From Buttiauxella sp. A111 (GTDB taxonomy: Bacteria > Pseudomonadota > Gammaproteobacteria > Enterobacterales > Enterobacteriaceae), in contig NZ_BJFN01000002.1 of assembly GCF_014189855.1 (NCBI RefSeq), forward strand, positions 186,001 through 250,000: 64,000 nucleotides of DNA, given 5' to 3'. Within the stretch, counting starts at the first letter, position 1. The number at the start of each line of letters is the position of its first letter. This document shows positions 63,950 to 64,000 of this stretch, piece after piece. Under the pieces are notes generated by a model. It had not been told where the DNA came from and did no database searches. It was given only the letters and a program-made list of their open reading frames with translations. The position numbers and the translations under genes are program-made.

Positions 63950-64000
63950 AACCACTGGTTTCCAGATAACGCTCAAAAATTAAATTCAAATCCAGCAGGG
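63933..64000 (-). CDS. 3' end of an unidentified gene cut by the window edge
   Basis: On the minus strand from 63998 a frame reads LLDLNLIFERYLETSGYGPLS and stops at TAA (63933-63935). It overlaps the next gene by 17 nt, a typical operon overlap, and no other frame is open to the edge. The fragment is too short to name the family. Confidence 0.5.
   Translation of the reverse strand, partial: LLDLNLIFERYLETSGYGPLS

Overview
The window is chromosomal DNA from a member of the Enterobacteriaceae. Gene order from xni to yqeF closely follows the 63-64 min region of the E. coli K-12 map, protein lengths match E. coli to within a few residues, and the three classic enterobacterial sRNAs of this region (GcvB, OmrA, OmrB), the metZWV initiator tRNA cluster and ERIC repeats are all present. 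The pectin genes and the extra PTS locus point to a plant- or soil-associated genus outside E. coli. I cannot fix the genus from sequence alone.

Layout. 0-3 kb: KDG permease kdgT, a PLP aminotransferase, and xni. 3-10 kb: rlmM-ygdD, gcvA/gcvB, ygdI, the csdA-csdE sulfur-transfer pair with tcdA, and mltA. 10.3-10.7 kb: three initiator tRNA genes, followed by an ERIC element and amiC. 12-26 kb: argA under two ARG boxes, then recC-ptrA-recB-recD on the minus strand. 25.7-32.4 kb: four prepilin-like genes (ppdC, ygdB, ppdB, ppdA), thyA, lgt, ptsP, rppH. 32.4-33.0 kb: a gene-free region with DnaA boxes at the position of E. coli DARS2. 33-41 kb: mutH, ygdQ, ygdR, tas, lplT-aas, omrA/omrB and galR. 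41.4-46.8 kb: a locus inserted between galR and lysA with a PTS EIIC, a GH1 6-phospho-beta-glucosidase, a UxuR-like GntR regulator, a GNAT enzyme and a LacI-type regulator. 46.8-51.2 kb: lysA/lysR, an MFS exporter and the aspartate/glutamate racemase homologue ygeA. 51.3-60.5 kb: a pectin-oligomer regulon (kdgF, togMNAB, kduD, ogl, kdgM). 61-64 kb: yqeF between two ERIC elements, a GAF-GGDEF protein and two poorly recognised reading frames at the edge.

How the parts work together. KdgM (outer-membrane channel) and TogMNAB (ABC importer) bring in oligogalacturonides. Ogl cleaves unsaturated dimers, KdgF opens the unsaturated monomer ring, KduD makes 2-keto-3-deoxygluconate, and KdgT takes up the same ketosugar from outside. 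Palindromes of the TGAAAC-N3-GTTTCA type (KdgR boxes), some next to CRP-like sites, lie in front of kdgF, togM, kduD/ogl and kdgM, so the set looks co-regulated. kduI, which normally acts between KdgF and KduD, is not in the window. RecB, RecC and RecD form one nuclease-helicase.

The most unusual non-coding feature is a dispersed repeat present as a 538-bp copy (56683-57220) and a 199-bp copy (36089-36287). Flanks and hairpin loops are conserved, but the hairpin stems carry quite different sequences that remain self-complementary in every copy.
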